Source of the DNA: JACVRX01 sp963831385 | GTDB lineage: Bacteria > Actinomycetota > Actinomycetes > Jiangellales > Jiangellaceae | Direction of reading: 5' to 3' | DNA length: 64,000 nt | Assembly (NCBI GenBank): GCA_963831385.1 | Contig: CAWHPW010000004.1 | Coordinates: 32,168 to 96,167 of the forward strand | In this document: one piece after another, positions 24,574 through 32,255 of the stretch | Position numbering within the stretch: the first letter of the stretch is position 1 | Layout of the letters: the number at the start of each line of letters is the position of its first letter | Position numbers and translations under genes: made by a program | The notes under the pieces: model-generated | Database searches by the model: none | What the model saw: only the letters and a program-made list of their open reading frames with translations | Told to the model about the DNA's origin: nothing

Positions 24574-25224
24574 TCAAGGACAGAAGCTCCCGGCCGAGAT
24601 GGCGACGACTGTGCCGGTGTCTGCCGTCCCCTCAACGACTACGACGAGTGGTTGAGCACCGTCAGCCGCGATCTCGAACTGCATGACCTCCCGCTCCGAT
24701 GGCACCGGCAGAGGAACCTGACGAAGAGACGCCGGCTCGTACAGTTCGAATAGACGAGTCGCCGGATCACCCGGCGCAAGTCCCTCTGCCGTCGGGATGG
24801 CGAGCGGCGGCGGCCCCGGCGGGTAGTAGATGCCTTCGACGAAGGCCACGAACTGGCCGGACTCAATCCGTATGCTCAGGTCCGCCCATCGCACCAATCG
24901 AGGTTCCTGGCCCGAATCGCACTCCTCGGGCGCGTCTTCTGTCGGTGGACCCAGCGTCTGGGCCAGCGAATCCAGCACGGCGTTTCCGGCGGTGCCGAAC
25001 TGGTGTGGTCCGAGACCGGCAGCGGTCAGGTTGAGTCCGTAGTCCGCTCGCGCCGGGGCTTCGGTCGTGGCGGACACCGTCGGCAACGGGACTGCTTGCG
25101 TCTGGAATGGCGGCTGTCCTCTGTCCTGCCCGATCGCCCGCACGGCGAACACCACCACGGCAAAAATCGCGACCACCAGCGTGGGAGCCACCCACGCAGG
25201 CCGTACGGGAGTGGACGACGTCAT
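24574..25224 (-). CDS. Membrane-anchored extracytoplasmic hypothetical protein
   Basis: A 216-residue protein with one N-terminal membrane segment (about residues 12-30) and a long extracytoplasmic part without a recognised domain. That part has Pro/Thr-rich spacers (QAVPLPTVSATTEAP) and a C-terminal half rich in small beta segments ending in Cys (SFCP). Its ATG overlaps the TGA of the amine oxidase gene. The conserved coupling to the Rieske and amine-oxidase genes suggests a role on the outside of the membrane, perhaps as an assembly or partner protein, but this is inference only. Confidence 0.55.
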   Translation of the reverse strand: MTSSTPVRPAWVAPTLVVAIFAVVVFAVRAIGQDRGQPPFQTQAVPLPTVSATTEAPARADYGLNLTAAGLGPHQFGTAGNAVLDSLAQTLGPPTEDAPEECDSGQEPRLVRWADLSIRIESGQFVAFVEGIYYPPGPPPLAIPTAEGLAPGDPATRLFELYEPASLRQVPLPVPSEREVMQFEIAADGAQPLVVVVEGTADTGTVVAISAGSFCP

Positions 25225-26849
25225 GGGGTGGTGGACTCGGCGAGAGCACGTTGGTGCAGAGCGGTGACGACCTGCCGGGCGGATTCGAACGCACCGTGCT
25301 GCCAGGCGGTCACGTAGCTGAGATGGTCACCCGCGAAATAGAGCCGGCCTGCTGGTTCCAGCAGTGTTCGGTACACCGGAGAGGTGGCGCGGTCCTCCCA
25401 CAGCGCCCATCCCCCCTCGCTATGGCGAATCTTCGTCCAGTGCACCGAGAACGAGTTCTCGAACTCGTCTCGGTAGGCATCACCGTGGACCTTCGCGCCT
25501 TGATCGAGGGCCCGACGTTCTCGCTGTTCGTGCGGGAGCGCCGCGTACTCGTCGGACTGCTCGAAGTAGTTGTAGTAGCCGATGAGCACGCCCCGCGTGC
25601 CGAGGTAACCGTGGGATGGGTACCAGATCGTGCCGATGTCGAGGTTGGTATCGGTGATGCCACCGAAGATCCGCTCGTCCTCTTCCCAGAACCGGCGGCG
25701 GAACTGCAGGCCCATCTTGCCGGTGGACATCGGAACCACGCTGCGCAAGGCGGAGACCACCTCGGCCGGCAGGTTGCCCGGTATGCGTGCGAGCACGTTG
25801 GGCGGGATCGTGCAGACGCAATAGTCCGCGCTGACCTTCAGCGACCCTCCGCCCGGCCCGGTGAAGATCACGTCGACCTTGTCGTCAGCCACTGTGATCT
25901 GCAGAACCTGTGCGCTGTAGCGGATAGTGCCACGAAGCGCAGTGGCAAGAGCATGCGGTATGCGGTCCATTCCGCCGACCGGTTGGAACATCATCATCGC
26001 CTGGTCCCAACCGAGCTCGAACGGGAAGTACACGCCGAAATTCGCAGCCAGCAGATCGGACAACGTGTACGGCTCTCCGACAACACCTGACTGGTTGGCG
26101 GCACCGGGTGGAATCGAATACCCACGTCGGTCCGAGCCGCCATAGCGGCCCTGTGGGTTCAGTGCGCCGAAGGACGTCAAGAACTCGAGCAGCGCCTCTC
26201 GATCCGCCGCGCCGACGCTGGCATCGAGCGCGCGCTGGTCGATCGCCTTGGCGAGCAGTTCGCTGATGTACCCGAAATAGTCCGCGCGAGCCACCCGCCG
26301 GCGCAACCGGCGATCCGTGAGCGGGCCGGCAAAGCCTGGCGCCGTCTCGTTGTAGTAGTACGCGTCGGCGTTCGCGTTGGCGAAAGGCTCGATCGCGACG
26401 CCCAGCTCCCGGCAGTAGTCCAGGGTGGTGTGGTGCTGAGGAATGCGCGCCGGGCCGGCGTTCATGTAGTGCCCGTCCGCGAACTGCGCGGTTTGAGTGA
26501 TCCCGTCCGTGTCGGTCTCCTCGGTTCCGCCACGAACTGTCCAGTTGCGGCCGCCCGGACGATCACGCGCTTCGAGCACTTCGCACAGGTAGCCCGCTTT
26601 CTCCAGCTCGTACGCCACACAGAGGCCGGCGATGCCGGCGCCGAGCACCAGCACCGTTGTGTCGTTCGCCCTGCCCTGCAGGGCGAAGTCCGACGCGCGC
26701 GGCGGTTGGAACGGGGTCGTGTGCTCACGCGCGCTGGGCACGAGGTCAAACGCCTCCATCGTGGCGAGCACGGCTCCTGCCCCACCAACCGTGCCCAACA
26801 CCTGTAGAAACCGGCGCCGGGTCAGCCCTCCCGGTCTGGCATTGGTCAT
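25221..26849 (-). CDS. Tat-exported flavin amine oxidase (L-amino-acid/monoamine oxidase type)
   Basis: A 542-residue flavoprotein. The N-terminus carries a twin-arginine signal (TRRRFLQVLGT), so it is exported folded with its FAD. VLVLGAGIAGLCVAYELEKAGY is the dinucleotide-binding motif, RDRPGGRNWT follows in the usual place, and LYFAGDHLSYVTAWQHGAFESA near the C-terminus is the flavin-contact motif of amine oxidases. The family oxidatively deaminates amines or L-amino acids with release of H2O2. The Rieske protein gene ends 2 bp before the ATG, and the downstream membrane protein gene overlaps the stop. Confidence 0.85.
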   Translation of the reverse strand: MTNARPGGLTRRRFLQVLGTVGGAGAVLATMEAFDLVPSAREHTTPFQPPRASDFALQGRANDTTVLVLGAGIAGLCVAYELEKAGYLCEVLEARDRPGGRNWTVRGGTEETDTDGITQTAQFADGHYMNAGPARIPQHHTTLDYCRELGVAIEPFANANADAYYYNETAPGFAGPLTDRRLRRRVARADYFGYISELLAKAIDQRALDASVGAADREALLEFLTSFGALNPQGRYGGSDRRGYSIPPGAANQSGVVGEPYTLSDLLAANFGVYFPFELGWDQAMMMFQPVGGMDRIPHALATALRGTIRYSAQVLQITVADDKVDVIFTGPGGGSLKVSADYCVCTIPPNVLARIPGNLPAEVVSALRSVVPMSTGKMGLQFRRRFWEEDERIFGGITDTNLDIGTIWYPSHGYLGTRGVLIGYYNYFEQSDEYAALPHEQRERRALDQGAKVHGDAYRDEFENSFSVHWTKIRHSEGGWALWEDRATSPVYRTLLEPAGRLYFAGDHLSYVTAWQHGAFESARQVVTALHQRALAESTTP

Positions 26850-26850
26850 G

Positions 26851-27318
26851 TCACTGCTCCAGGAACACCGTGCCTGCTTCAACGATGATCGGCAGCTCAG
26901 TCAGCGGTCGTGGTGGTGGCCCGCTGACGACGCTGCCCTCCGCGTCGTACGCACCGCGATGGCAAGGGCACTCGAAGCGGCGGCTGCCGGCTTGCCAGGC
27001 GACCACACAGCTCGCGTGCGTGCAGGTCGCCGACATTGCCCGGACCGAGTCGCCGGTACGAGTGAGGTACGCGGGTTCACCAGCAGCCGCAGACACGTCG
27101 AGCGCTCCGCCGTCAGGGATCGTCTCGACGGCGGCCAGTTCCCGCAGCGACGACTCCGCAGGTGTCGGAACCGACGAGGGCGTTTCTTCCTCTGCCGTCG
27201 GGCCGTCCGGCTGGTCGTCGGAGTCGAGGGCGCCCGCCCAGATCGCCGATGCCAGGGCACCACCGGCACCGAATCCGACCGTGACCAGTAGAGCCTCACG
27301 ACGGGTGATGTCGGGCAC
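26851..27318 (-). CDS. Tat-exported Rieske (2Fe-2S) protein
   Basis: A 155-residue Rieske protein with the cluster ligands in CTHASC and CPCHRGAY. The N-terminus (DITRREALLVTVGFGAGGALAS) is a Tat signal, and a Pro/Ser/Glu-rich linker precedes the Rieske domain. The short length suits a stand-alone electron carrier. As the first gene of an operon with an exported amine oxidase, it may pass electrons from the oxidase to the membrane. That is inference, since the family is normally H2O2-forming. The start is divergent from the ECF sigma factor. Confidence 0.85.
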   Translation of the reverse strand: MPDITRREALLVTVGFGAGGALASAIWAGALDSDDQPDGPTAEEETPSSVPTPAESSLRELAAVETIPDGGALDVSAAAGEPAYLTRTGDSVRAMSATCTHASCVVAWQAGSRRFECPCHRGAYDAEGSVVSGPPPRPLTELPIIVEAGTVFLEQ

Positions 27319-27410
27319 GGGTTACCTCGAGTCTGGTGAGTCCGGCGCTGGTGGATCGTGCCTACTACGCGCCGCGGGCGTGAGAGGTTCCGTCTTCGGC
27401 ATCACGGTGT

Positions 27411-27431
27411 GGCCACGGTTCTCCCGTGGCC
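27411..27431. promoter_or_regulatory. 8-bp inverted repeat in the divergent promoter region
   Basis: GGCCACGG (27411-27418) and CCGTGGCC (27424-27431) form a perfect 8-bp stem around 5 nt. It lies between the divergent Rieske operon and ECF sigma factor genes, so it may be a shared operator. A short terminator for read-through from the left is also possible. Confidence 0.35.
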
Positions 27432-27493
27432 ATGCTGACGCCGCCGGCACTGTCCCTACCATCGATGGAACCGATCAGCACGTGCCGACGTAG

Positions 27494-28096
27494 GTGAGTG
27501 AGGCGCCGGTGGCCGAAGCAGCGGCGACCGATGCCGCGCTCATCGAGGCAGCGCAGAACGGTGACGTGGCAAGTTATGGGAAGTTGGTCGAGCGTTACCA
27601 GGCAGTCGCCCACCGCACCGCCTTCGCGTTGGGTGCCGGCGACGACACCGCAGATGTGGTGCAAGAGGCGTTCGTGAAGGCGTACCTCGCGCTGGGTCGA
27701 TTCCGGGTGGCGGAGCCATTTCGGCCGTGGCTCCTCAGAATCGTGGTCAACGAGGCGCGCAACCGGTGGCGCTGGCACGCTCGGCACCGCACAGTGGCCC
27801 TGCCGTTGGTCGGGGAAGAGCTGTCTTCACCAGATCAGACACCGGAGCAGGTTGCGGAGGAGCACGAGACGATCCGCTCGTTACGACATGCCGTGGTCGA
27901 TCTGCCGCGACATCAGCGCGACGTGATCACCTGCCGTTACCTGCTGGATCTGACCGAGACCGAGACCGCGCAGGTGCTCCGGATTCCGAGAGGCACGGTC
28001 AAGTCACGGCTATCCAGGGGCTTGGCCGCTCTCCAGGCGGTACTCGGGCCGGCGACCGCGCCTCAGATCATGAAAGCGGAGCGACGCCGTGTCTGA
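27494..28096 (+). CDS. ECF-type RNA polymerase sigma factor
   Basis: A 200-residue ECF sigma factor. Region 2 (GDVASYGKLVERYQ, DTADVVQEAFVKAYLAL, RPWLLRIVVNEARNRWR) and region 4 (LPRHQRDVITCRYLLDLTETETAQVLRIPRGTVKSRLSRGL) are complete. The start is GTG 27494. The following gene overlaps by 8 bp and encodes a membrane protein in the place of an anti-sigma factor. It is divergent from the Rieske/amine oxidase operon, a possible regulatory target. Confidence 0.88.
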   Translation: MSEAPVAEAAATDAALIEAAQNGDVASYGKLVERYQAVAHRTAFALGAGDDTADVVQEAFVKAYLALGRFRVAEPFRPWLLRIVVNEARNRWRWHARHRTVALPLVGEELSSPDQTPEQVAEEHETIRSLRHAVVDLPRHQRDVITCRYLLDLTETETAQVLRIPRGTVKSRLSRGLAALQAVLGPATAPQIMKAERRRV

Positions 28097-28922
28097 CGAA
28101 CACAGGGACGTCGTCCGCGAGCCTCGAGATCTCGAGGCGGAGTTCCGTCGGCTTGCCCACCAGCTCGATGTGCCGCCGCCGCCGGACTACGCCACCCGCG
28201 TTCAGGAACGCCTCGAGTCGGACTCGAGCACGACCCGGCCCACCGGGTGGAGTCGACCCTTCGGCAGCACAAGGCCGGCGGTGCGTCGGCTCGCGACAGC
28301 CGCAATGGTCCTCATTCTGACCACGGTCGCGGTGCTCAGCGTCCCCGCGACGCGTGATGCCGTTGCCGACCTGTTCGGATTCGCCGGCGTGAACGTACGG
28401 ACCGTTCCCAGTGCCGCTCCCAGCCCTCGGCCGACGGTGGACGCCGCCCTCGAGCTCGGCGAACCCGTGACACTCGACGAAGCCAACCAGCAGGTGTCCT
28501 TTCCGGTGGCGCTGCCGCGGGTGCCGGGCCTCGGAGAACCGGACGCGATCTACGTCAGGGATGAACGTGGCTTGGAGTCGGTCAGCGTCGTCTACCGGCC
28601 CACCGTCGGATTCCCGGCAGCCGTCGACACCGAGGTCGGGCTGCTCGTCAGCCAATTCGCAGGTACTGCCACGCCGTACTTCGACAAGCTCATCGAGGCC
28701 GGCGAGCCGGTGACGCAGGTCACCGTAGACGGTCGTTGGCCCGGCCTGTATTTCGCCTCCCCCCACCAGATTCTGGTGCGCGGCCCCGACGGCGTTGTCC
28801 ATGAGGACCAGCCACGGTTGGCGGCGCCAACCCTGGTATGGGTGCGCGACGGCGTGACCTACCGGCTGGAGGCGGCCGTGGACCTGAACAGCGCACTCGC
28901 GGTGGCAGCGTCGATGCAGTGA
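28089..28922 (+). CDS. Membrane protein in anti-sigma position (DUF4367-like)
   Basis: A 277-residue protein with a cytoplasmic N-terminal ~70 residues (DLEAEFRRLAHQLDVPPPPDY), one membrane segment at about 75-92 (LATAAMVLILTTVAVL), and an extracytoplasmic C-terminal domain. The layout is typical of transmembrane anti-sigma factors co-encoded with an ECF factor. There is no clear zinc-binding HxxxCxxC motif, so the mode of sigma binding is not evident. The gene overlaps the sigma factor stop by 8 bp. Confidence 0.65.
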   Translation: MSDEHRDVVREPRDLEAEFRRLAHQLDVPPPPDYATRVQERLESDSSTTRPTGWSRPFGSTRPAVRRLATAAMVLILTTVAVLSVPATRDAVADLFGFAGVNVRTVPSAAPSPRPTVDAALELGEPVTLDEANQQVSFPVALPRVPGLGEPDAIYVRDERGLESVSVVYRPTVGFPAAVDTEVGLLVSQFAGTATPYFDKLIEAGEPVTQVTVDGRWPGLYFASPHQILVRGPDGVVHEDQPRLAAPTLVWVRDGVTYRLEAAVDLNSALAVAASMQ

Positions 28923-29003
28923 AGGACGTGGCAGGGCCACGGTCGTCGCGGGAACGCCTCCCCGCCCGCACAGGTAGGGCGACTGTGTCCAGGAGGAATC
29001 CCG

Positions 29004-30227
29004 GTGCGAATCCTTTCGACCGAATTGTCGGCCCATGTCGGCGAGCACGTCACGCTGGCCGGGTGGGTACAGGCGAAGCGCGACCTTGGTGCTTTGTCGT
29101 TCGTCGTCCTGCGTGACCGTGCCGGTCTCGCGCAGGTGGTCGTCTCGGAGCCGCACGAGCTCGGGCCAGAGACGGTTGTCGTGGTGGAGGGCGAGGCCGT
29201 TGCAGCGGCGCAGGCGCCCGCCGGCGTCGAGCTTCGCGATCCGACTTTCCGTGTCCTCTCCCAGCCCGAAGAGCAGCCGCCCGTCGAGTTGCGCCGCCCA
29301 ACGCTGACGGCCACGCTTCCCACGATTCTCGATTTCGCGCCGGTGACACTCCGCCATCCGAAACAGCGGGCCCAGTTCGAACTCGCGGCAGCTTCGCTGC
29401 ACGGGTTCCGCGCCTCGCTCGATCAGCTCGGGTTCACCGAGATCTCGACGCCGAAGATCGTCGCCGCGGCCACCGAGAGTGGTGCCAACGTCTTCAGCCT
29501 CGACTACTTCGGCAAGCGTGCCTACCTCGCACAAAGCCCGCAGCTCTACAAGCAGATCCTGGTCGGCGTCTTCGAGCGCGTTTACGAAACCGGGCCGGTC
29601 TTTCGGGCCGAGCCACACGACACCGCACGGCACCTGGCCGAGTACACCTCCCTCGACGCCGAGCTCGGGTTCATCAACGACCACTTCGACGTGATGACGG
29701 TCGTGCGCGCGGTCATCGCGGGAATGATTGAAGCAATCCGGGAGCGGGCGACGCGGGCCGTCGAACTTCTCGACGTCGAGTTGCCCGACGTCCCGGCCGA
29801 CATTCCGTGGGTGCATTTCGCCGATACCGGAGTCGACGACGTCGATCTCGCACCGGCGGACGAACGGCGGCTCGCCGAGGAGCGCGGCGAACTCGTCTTC
29901 GTCACCGGCTATCCGATGGCGAAGCGACCGTTCTACACCTATCCCGAGCCAGCTCGACCGGAGTACTCGAATTCATTCGACCTACTCTTCCGAGGGCTGG
30001 AAATCGTCACGGGTGGGCAGCGACTACACCGGTATGAGGACTACGTAACGGCTCTCGCCGGTAATACCGCGCCATTCGAGGGGTATCTCCAGGCCTTCAA
30101 GTACGGCATGCCACCGCACGGTGGTTTCGCGCTCGGATTGGAGCGCTGGATCGCCCGACTGGTCGGTGCTCATAATGTTCGTGAGACGACACTGTTCCCG
30201 CGCGACCTGAACCGCCTCACGCCATAG
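29004..30227 (+). CDS. aspS: Archaeal-type aspartyl-tRNA synthetase (AspRS2, probably non-discriminating)
   Basis: A 407-residue class II synthetase with the short archaeal/eukaryotic-type architecture: an N-terminal OB fold (about 1-95, LAGWVQAKRDLGALSFVVLRD), motif 2 FRAEPHDTARHLAEY and motif 3 GGFALGLERWIARL. There is no GAD insertion, which bacterial AspS carries (about 590 residues), so this is a second-type enzyme. In relatives it charges both tRNA-Asp and tRNA-Asn. GTG 29004 has AGGAGG 8-13 nt upstream. It stands alone after the sigma/anti-sigma pair. Confidence 0.85.
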   Translation: MRILSTELSAHVGEHVTLAGWVQAKRDLGALSFVVLRDRAGLAQVVVSEPHELGPETVVVVEGEAVAAAQAPAGVELRDPTFRVLSQPEEQPPVELRRPTLTATLPTILDFAPVTLRHPKQRAQFELAAASLHGFRASLDQLGFTEISTPKIVAAATESGANVFSLDYFGKRAYLAQSPQLYKQILVGVFERVYETGPVFRAEPHDTARHLAEYTSLDAELGFINDHFDVMTVVRAVIAGMIEAIRERATRAVELLDVELPDVPADIPWVHFADTGVDDVDLAPADERRLAEERGELVFVTGYPMAKRPFYTYPEPARPEYSNSFDLLFRGLEIVTGGQRLHRYEDYVTALAGNTAPFEGYLQAFKYGMPPHGGFALGLERWIARLVGAHNVRETTLFPRDLNRLTP

Positions 30228-30256
30228 AGCGCGTCCCACTCTGACAATCGGACAAC

Positions 30257-30952
30257 TCATTCGGACGCCGGGCGGCGGACCAGGAAGACGTACTCCTGGC
30301 TGTCGTCGGCGAACGGCTCGCGGGCGAAGCCCCCGTAAAGCGCTTCTACCTCGAGACCGGCGACGTCGATGAGTCCGAGCCATTCGTTCTTCGTTGCCCA
30401 CCACAGGGTGCTGGCCGCGCCGTCGTCGCGGACGATGTCGATCCGGTTGTCGCCCACCGAGTACCGGTTCGTGTGCGGGACAGGTTCGTCCTGATGTTCG
30501 CCGTCGAGTCGCGCTGCGATCTGGTGGTCGAAGGCGAAGGCGTTCCAGGCGAATCGGCCGTTCTGTCGTAGCGAGCCAGCGACACGTTCGAAGACTCGTC
30601 GGCGGTCCGCCCAGGTCGGCAGGTGCAGGAGCGCGCGGAACGGGCAGTAGATCAGCCCCGCTGGCTCGTCGAGGGCGAGGTCGCGCATGTCGCCCTCGCG
30701 CAGATCCAGCTGCACACCTGCTTCCGCGGCACGGGCGCGAGCTTGGTCCAGCATCGCTGGTGAGGAGTCGATACCGATCACCCGCCTGCCGGTCGCCTGC
30801 GCCACCGGGATCGCAACCCGCCCATTCCCGATAGCCAGCTCGACCAGCGGCCCGTCCGCTTGGCGGGCCAGATCGACGTAGAAGGCGATGTCGGCCGTCA
30901 TGTGCGCGGACCATTGGTCGTAGCGATCCGCGAACGCCTCATCCCAACTCAT
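30257..30952 (-). CDS. Class I SAM-dependent methyltransferase
   Basis: A 231-residue methyltransferase. Motif I is LVELAIGNGRVAIPVA (about 37-52, with the G-x-G turn as GNG), motif II is VIGIDSSPAMLDQAR, and YCPFRALLHLPTWADRRRVFERVAGSL is the helix-strand region after it. Relatives methylate small molecules or are of unassigned substrate. ATG 30952 (MSWDEAFADRY) matches the usual N-terminus; an ATG at 30964 is the alternative. The start is divergent from the ureohydrolase gene, about 100 bp away. Confidence 0.8.
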   Translation of the reverse strand: MSWDEAFADRYDQWSAHMTADIAFYVDLARQADGPLVELAIGNGRVAIPVAQATGRRVIGIDSSPAMLDQARARAAEAGVQLDLREGDMRDLALDEPAGLIYCPFRALLHLPTWADRRRVFERVAGSLRQNGRFAWNAFAFDHQIAARLDGEHQDEPVPHTNRYSVGDNRIDIVRDDGAASTLWWATKNEWLGLIDVAGLEVEALYGGFAREPFADDSQEYVFLVRRPASE

Positions 30953-31052
30953 CAGCGCAGGCAATCATGTGCGTGACCATGGAGCCACGCGGGTTTGGGC
31001 AATGGACGCCGAGAAGACGGTCGTCAGGGCGGCTCGAGCAGATGGAGGCATG

Positions 31053-32255
31053 ATGAGCGATGAGGGTTCCAGCACGGGCGAGGACATCCGCGGTGTCCGG
31101 TCGCGCTTGTCCGGAATGCGGGCCAGGCGGCGGTTGAAGGACGTCCCGGAGGTCAAACGGCACGAGCTGGTCGAGCGAAGCCTGGACTTGGGCCTGGCGG
31201 CGGCGGCGTCGATCAACGACCGGAACATCTCCCTGTTCTCTCGCGGGCTGGACCCGATGTTCGCCGGGATCAACACCTTTCTGAAGTCGCCATACGTAGA
31301 GAACATCCGCGACATCGGTTCCTACGACGTTGCCGTGGTCGGAGCCCCGTTCGACATGGGGACCACGTATCGCAGCGGCGCCCGCTTCGGCCCGCAGGCG
31401 GTCCGTCGGATCTCCGCGCTCTACGACTCCTACAGCCCCGACATCGGTATGGACCTGCTCGAGGAGATCACGATCGGCGACGCCGGTGACATCTTCGTGA
31501 TCCCGTCAAACATCGAGAAGACGTTCGACCAGATCGACCTGGGCGTCTCTCACATCCTCGACGCTGGCGCGTTCCCGGTGATCATCGGCGGGGATCACAG
31601 CATTGGCTACCCCGACGCAAAGGCGCTGGCCAAGCATGTCGACGGCAAGCTCGGCATCGTCCACTTCGACCGGCACATCGACACCGCGGTGACCACGATG
31701 GACGAGCGGATGCACACCACCCACTGGTCGCACGCCACCAAGCTGCCCAACGTCCCTCCGACCAACCTCGTGCAGATCGGCATCGGCGGATGGATCGGCA
31801 ACCATTCGGGAGTCCAGGTCGCCGAAGAGATCGACACCACGGTCATCACCATGTTCGACGTGGAGGAGCTCGGAATCCAACGGGCCATGGACATCGCGCT
31901 GGAGATCGCTTGGAAGGATGCCGACGCCGTTTACCTGTCCTTCGACATCGACGTCATCGATCCCGGCTACGCGCCCGGCACCGGCACCCCTGAACCCGGT
32001 GGCATGACCCCACGGGAAGCGCTCAAGGCGGTGCGGATGGTGGCCCGAGAAGGCCTCGTTGGAATGGACCTCGTCGAGATCGCTCCCCCGTACGACGTCG
32101 CCGACGGAACCTCCCAACTCGGCGCCCGAGTCATCATGGACACCCTGGCCACTCTCGTCGACAACGGACACCTCGGCACCCGACTCACCAGAGAGGAGCG
32201 CCAGCGGGCCGAGGCCGAGCGGGACCTCGCAGCCGAGAGCGAAATCTCTGGCTAA
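31053..32255 (+). CDS. Ureohydrolase of the agmatinase family, guanidine-hydrolase-like
   Basis: A 400-residue binuclear-metal hydrolase. Metal motifs are GGDHS (179-183), FDRHID (205-210) and SFDIDVIDPGYAPGTGTPEPGG (from 296). The second motif reads DRHID instead of the DAHxD of most agmatinases and arginases, and is followed by TMDERMHTTHW; this matches my memory of the Ni-dependent guanidine hydrolase (GdmH) branch of cyanobacteria. A guanidine-type substrate is therefore an inference. ATG 31053 is preferred (GGAGG 4 nt upstream); the frame extends to 30969. It converges with the propionyl-CoA synthetase gene, sharing stop bases. Confidence 0.75.
   Translation: MSDEGSSTGEDIRGVRSRLSGMRARRRLKDVPEVKRHELVERSLDLGLAAAASINDRNISLFSRGLDPMFAGINTFLKSPYVENIRDIGSYDVAVVGAPFDMGTTYRSGARFGPQAVRRISALYDSYSPDIGMDLLEEITIGDAGDIFVIPSNIEKTFDQIDLGVSHILDAGAFPVIIGGDHSIGYPDAKALAKHVDGKLGIVHFDRHIDTAVTTMDERMHTTHWSHATKLPNVPPTNLVQIGIGGWIGNHSGVQVAEEIDTTVITMFDVEELGIQRAMDIALEIAWKDADAVYLSFDIDVIDPGYAPGTGTPEPGGMTPREALKAVRMVAREGLVGMDLVEIAPPYDVADGTSQLGARVIMDTLATLVDNGHLGTRLTREERQRAEAERDLAAESEISG

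Noticed and set aside
28068..29816. 582-codon minus-strand ORF over the anti-sigma and AspRS genes
   Set aside because: A high-GC shadow frame opposite two well-conserved genes; it has no recognised motif.
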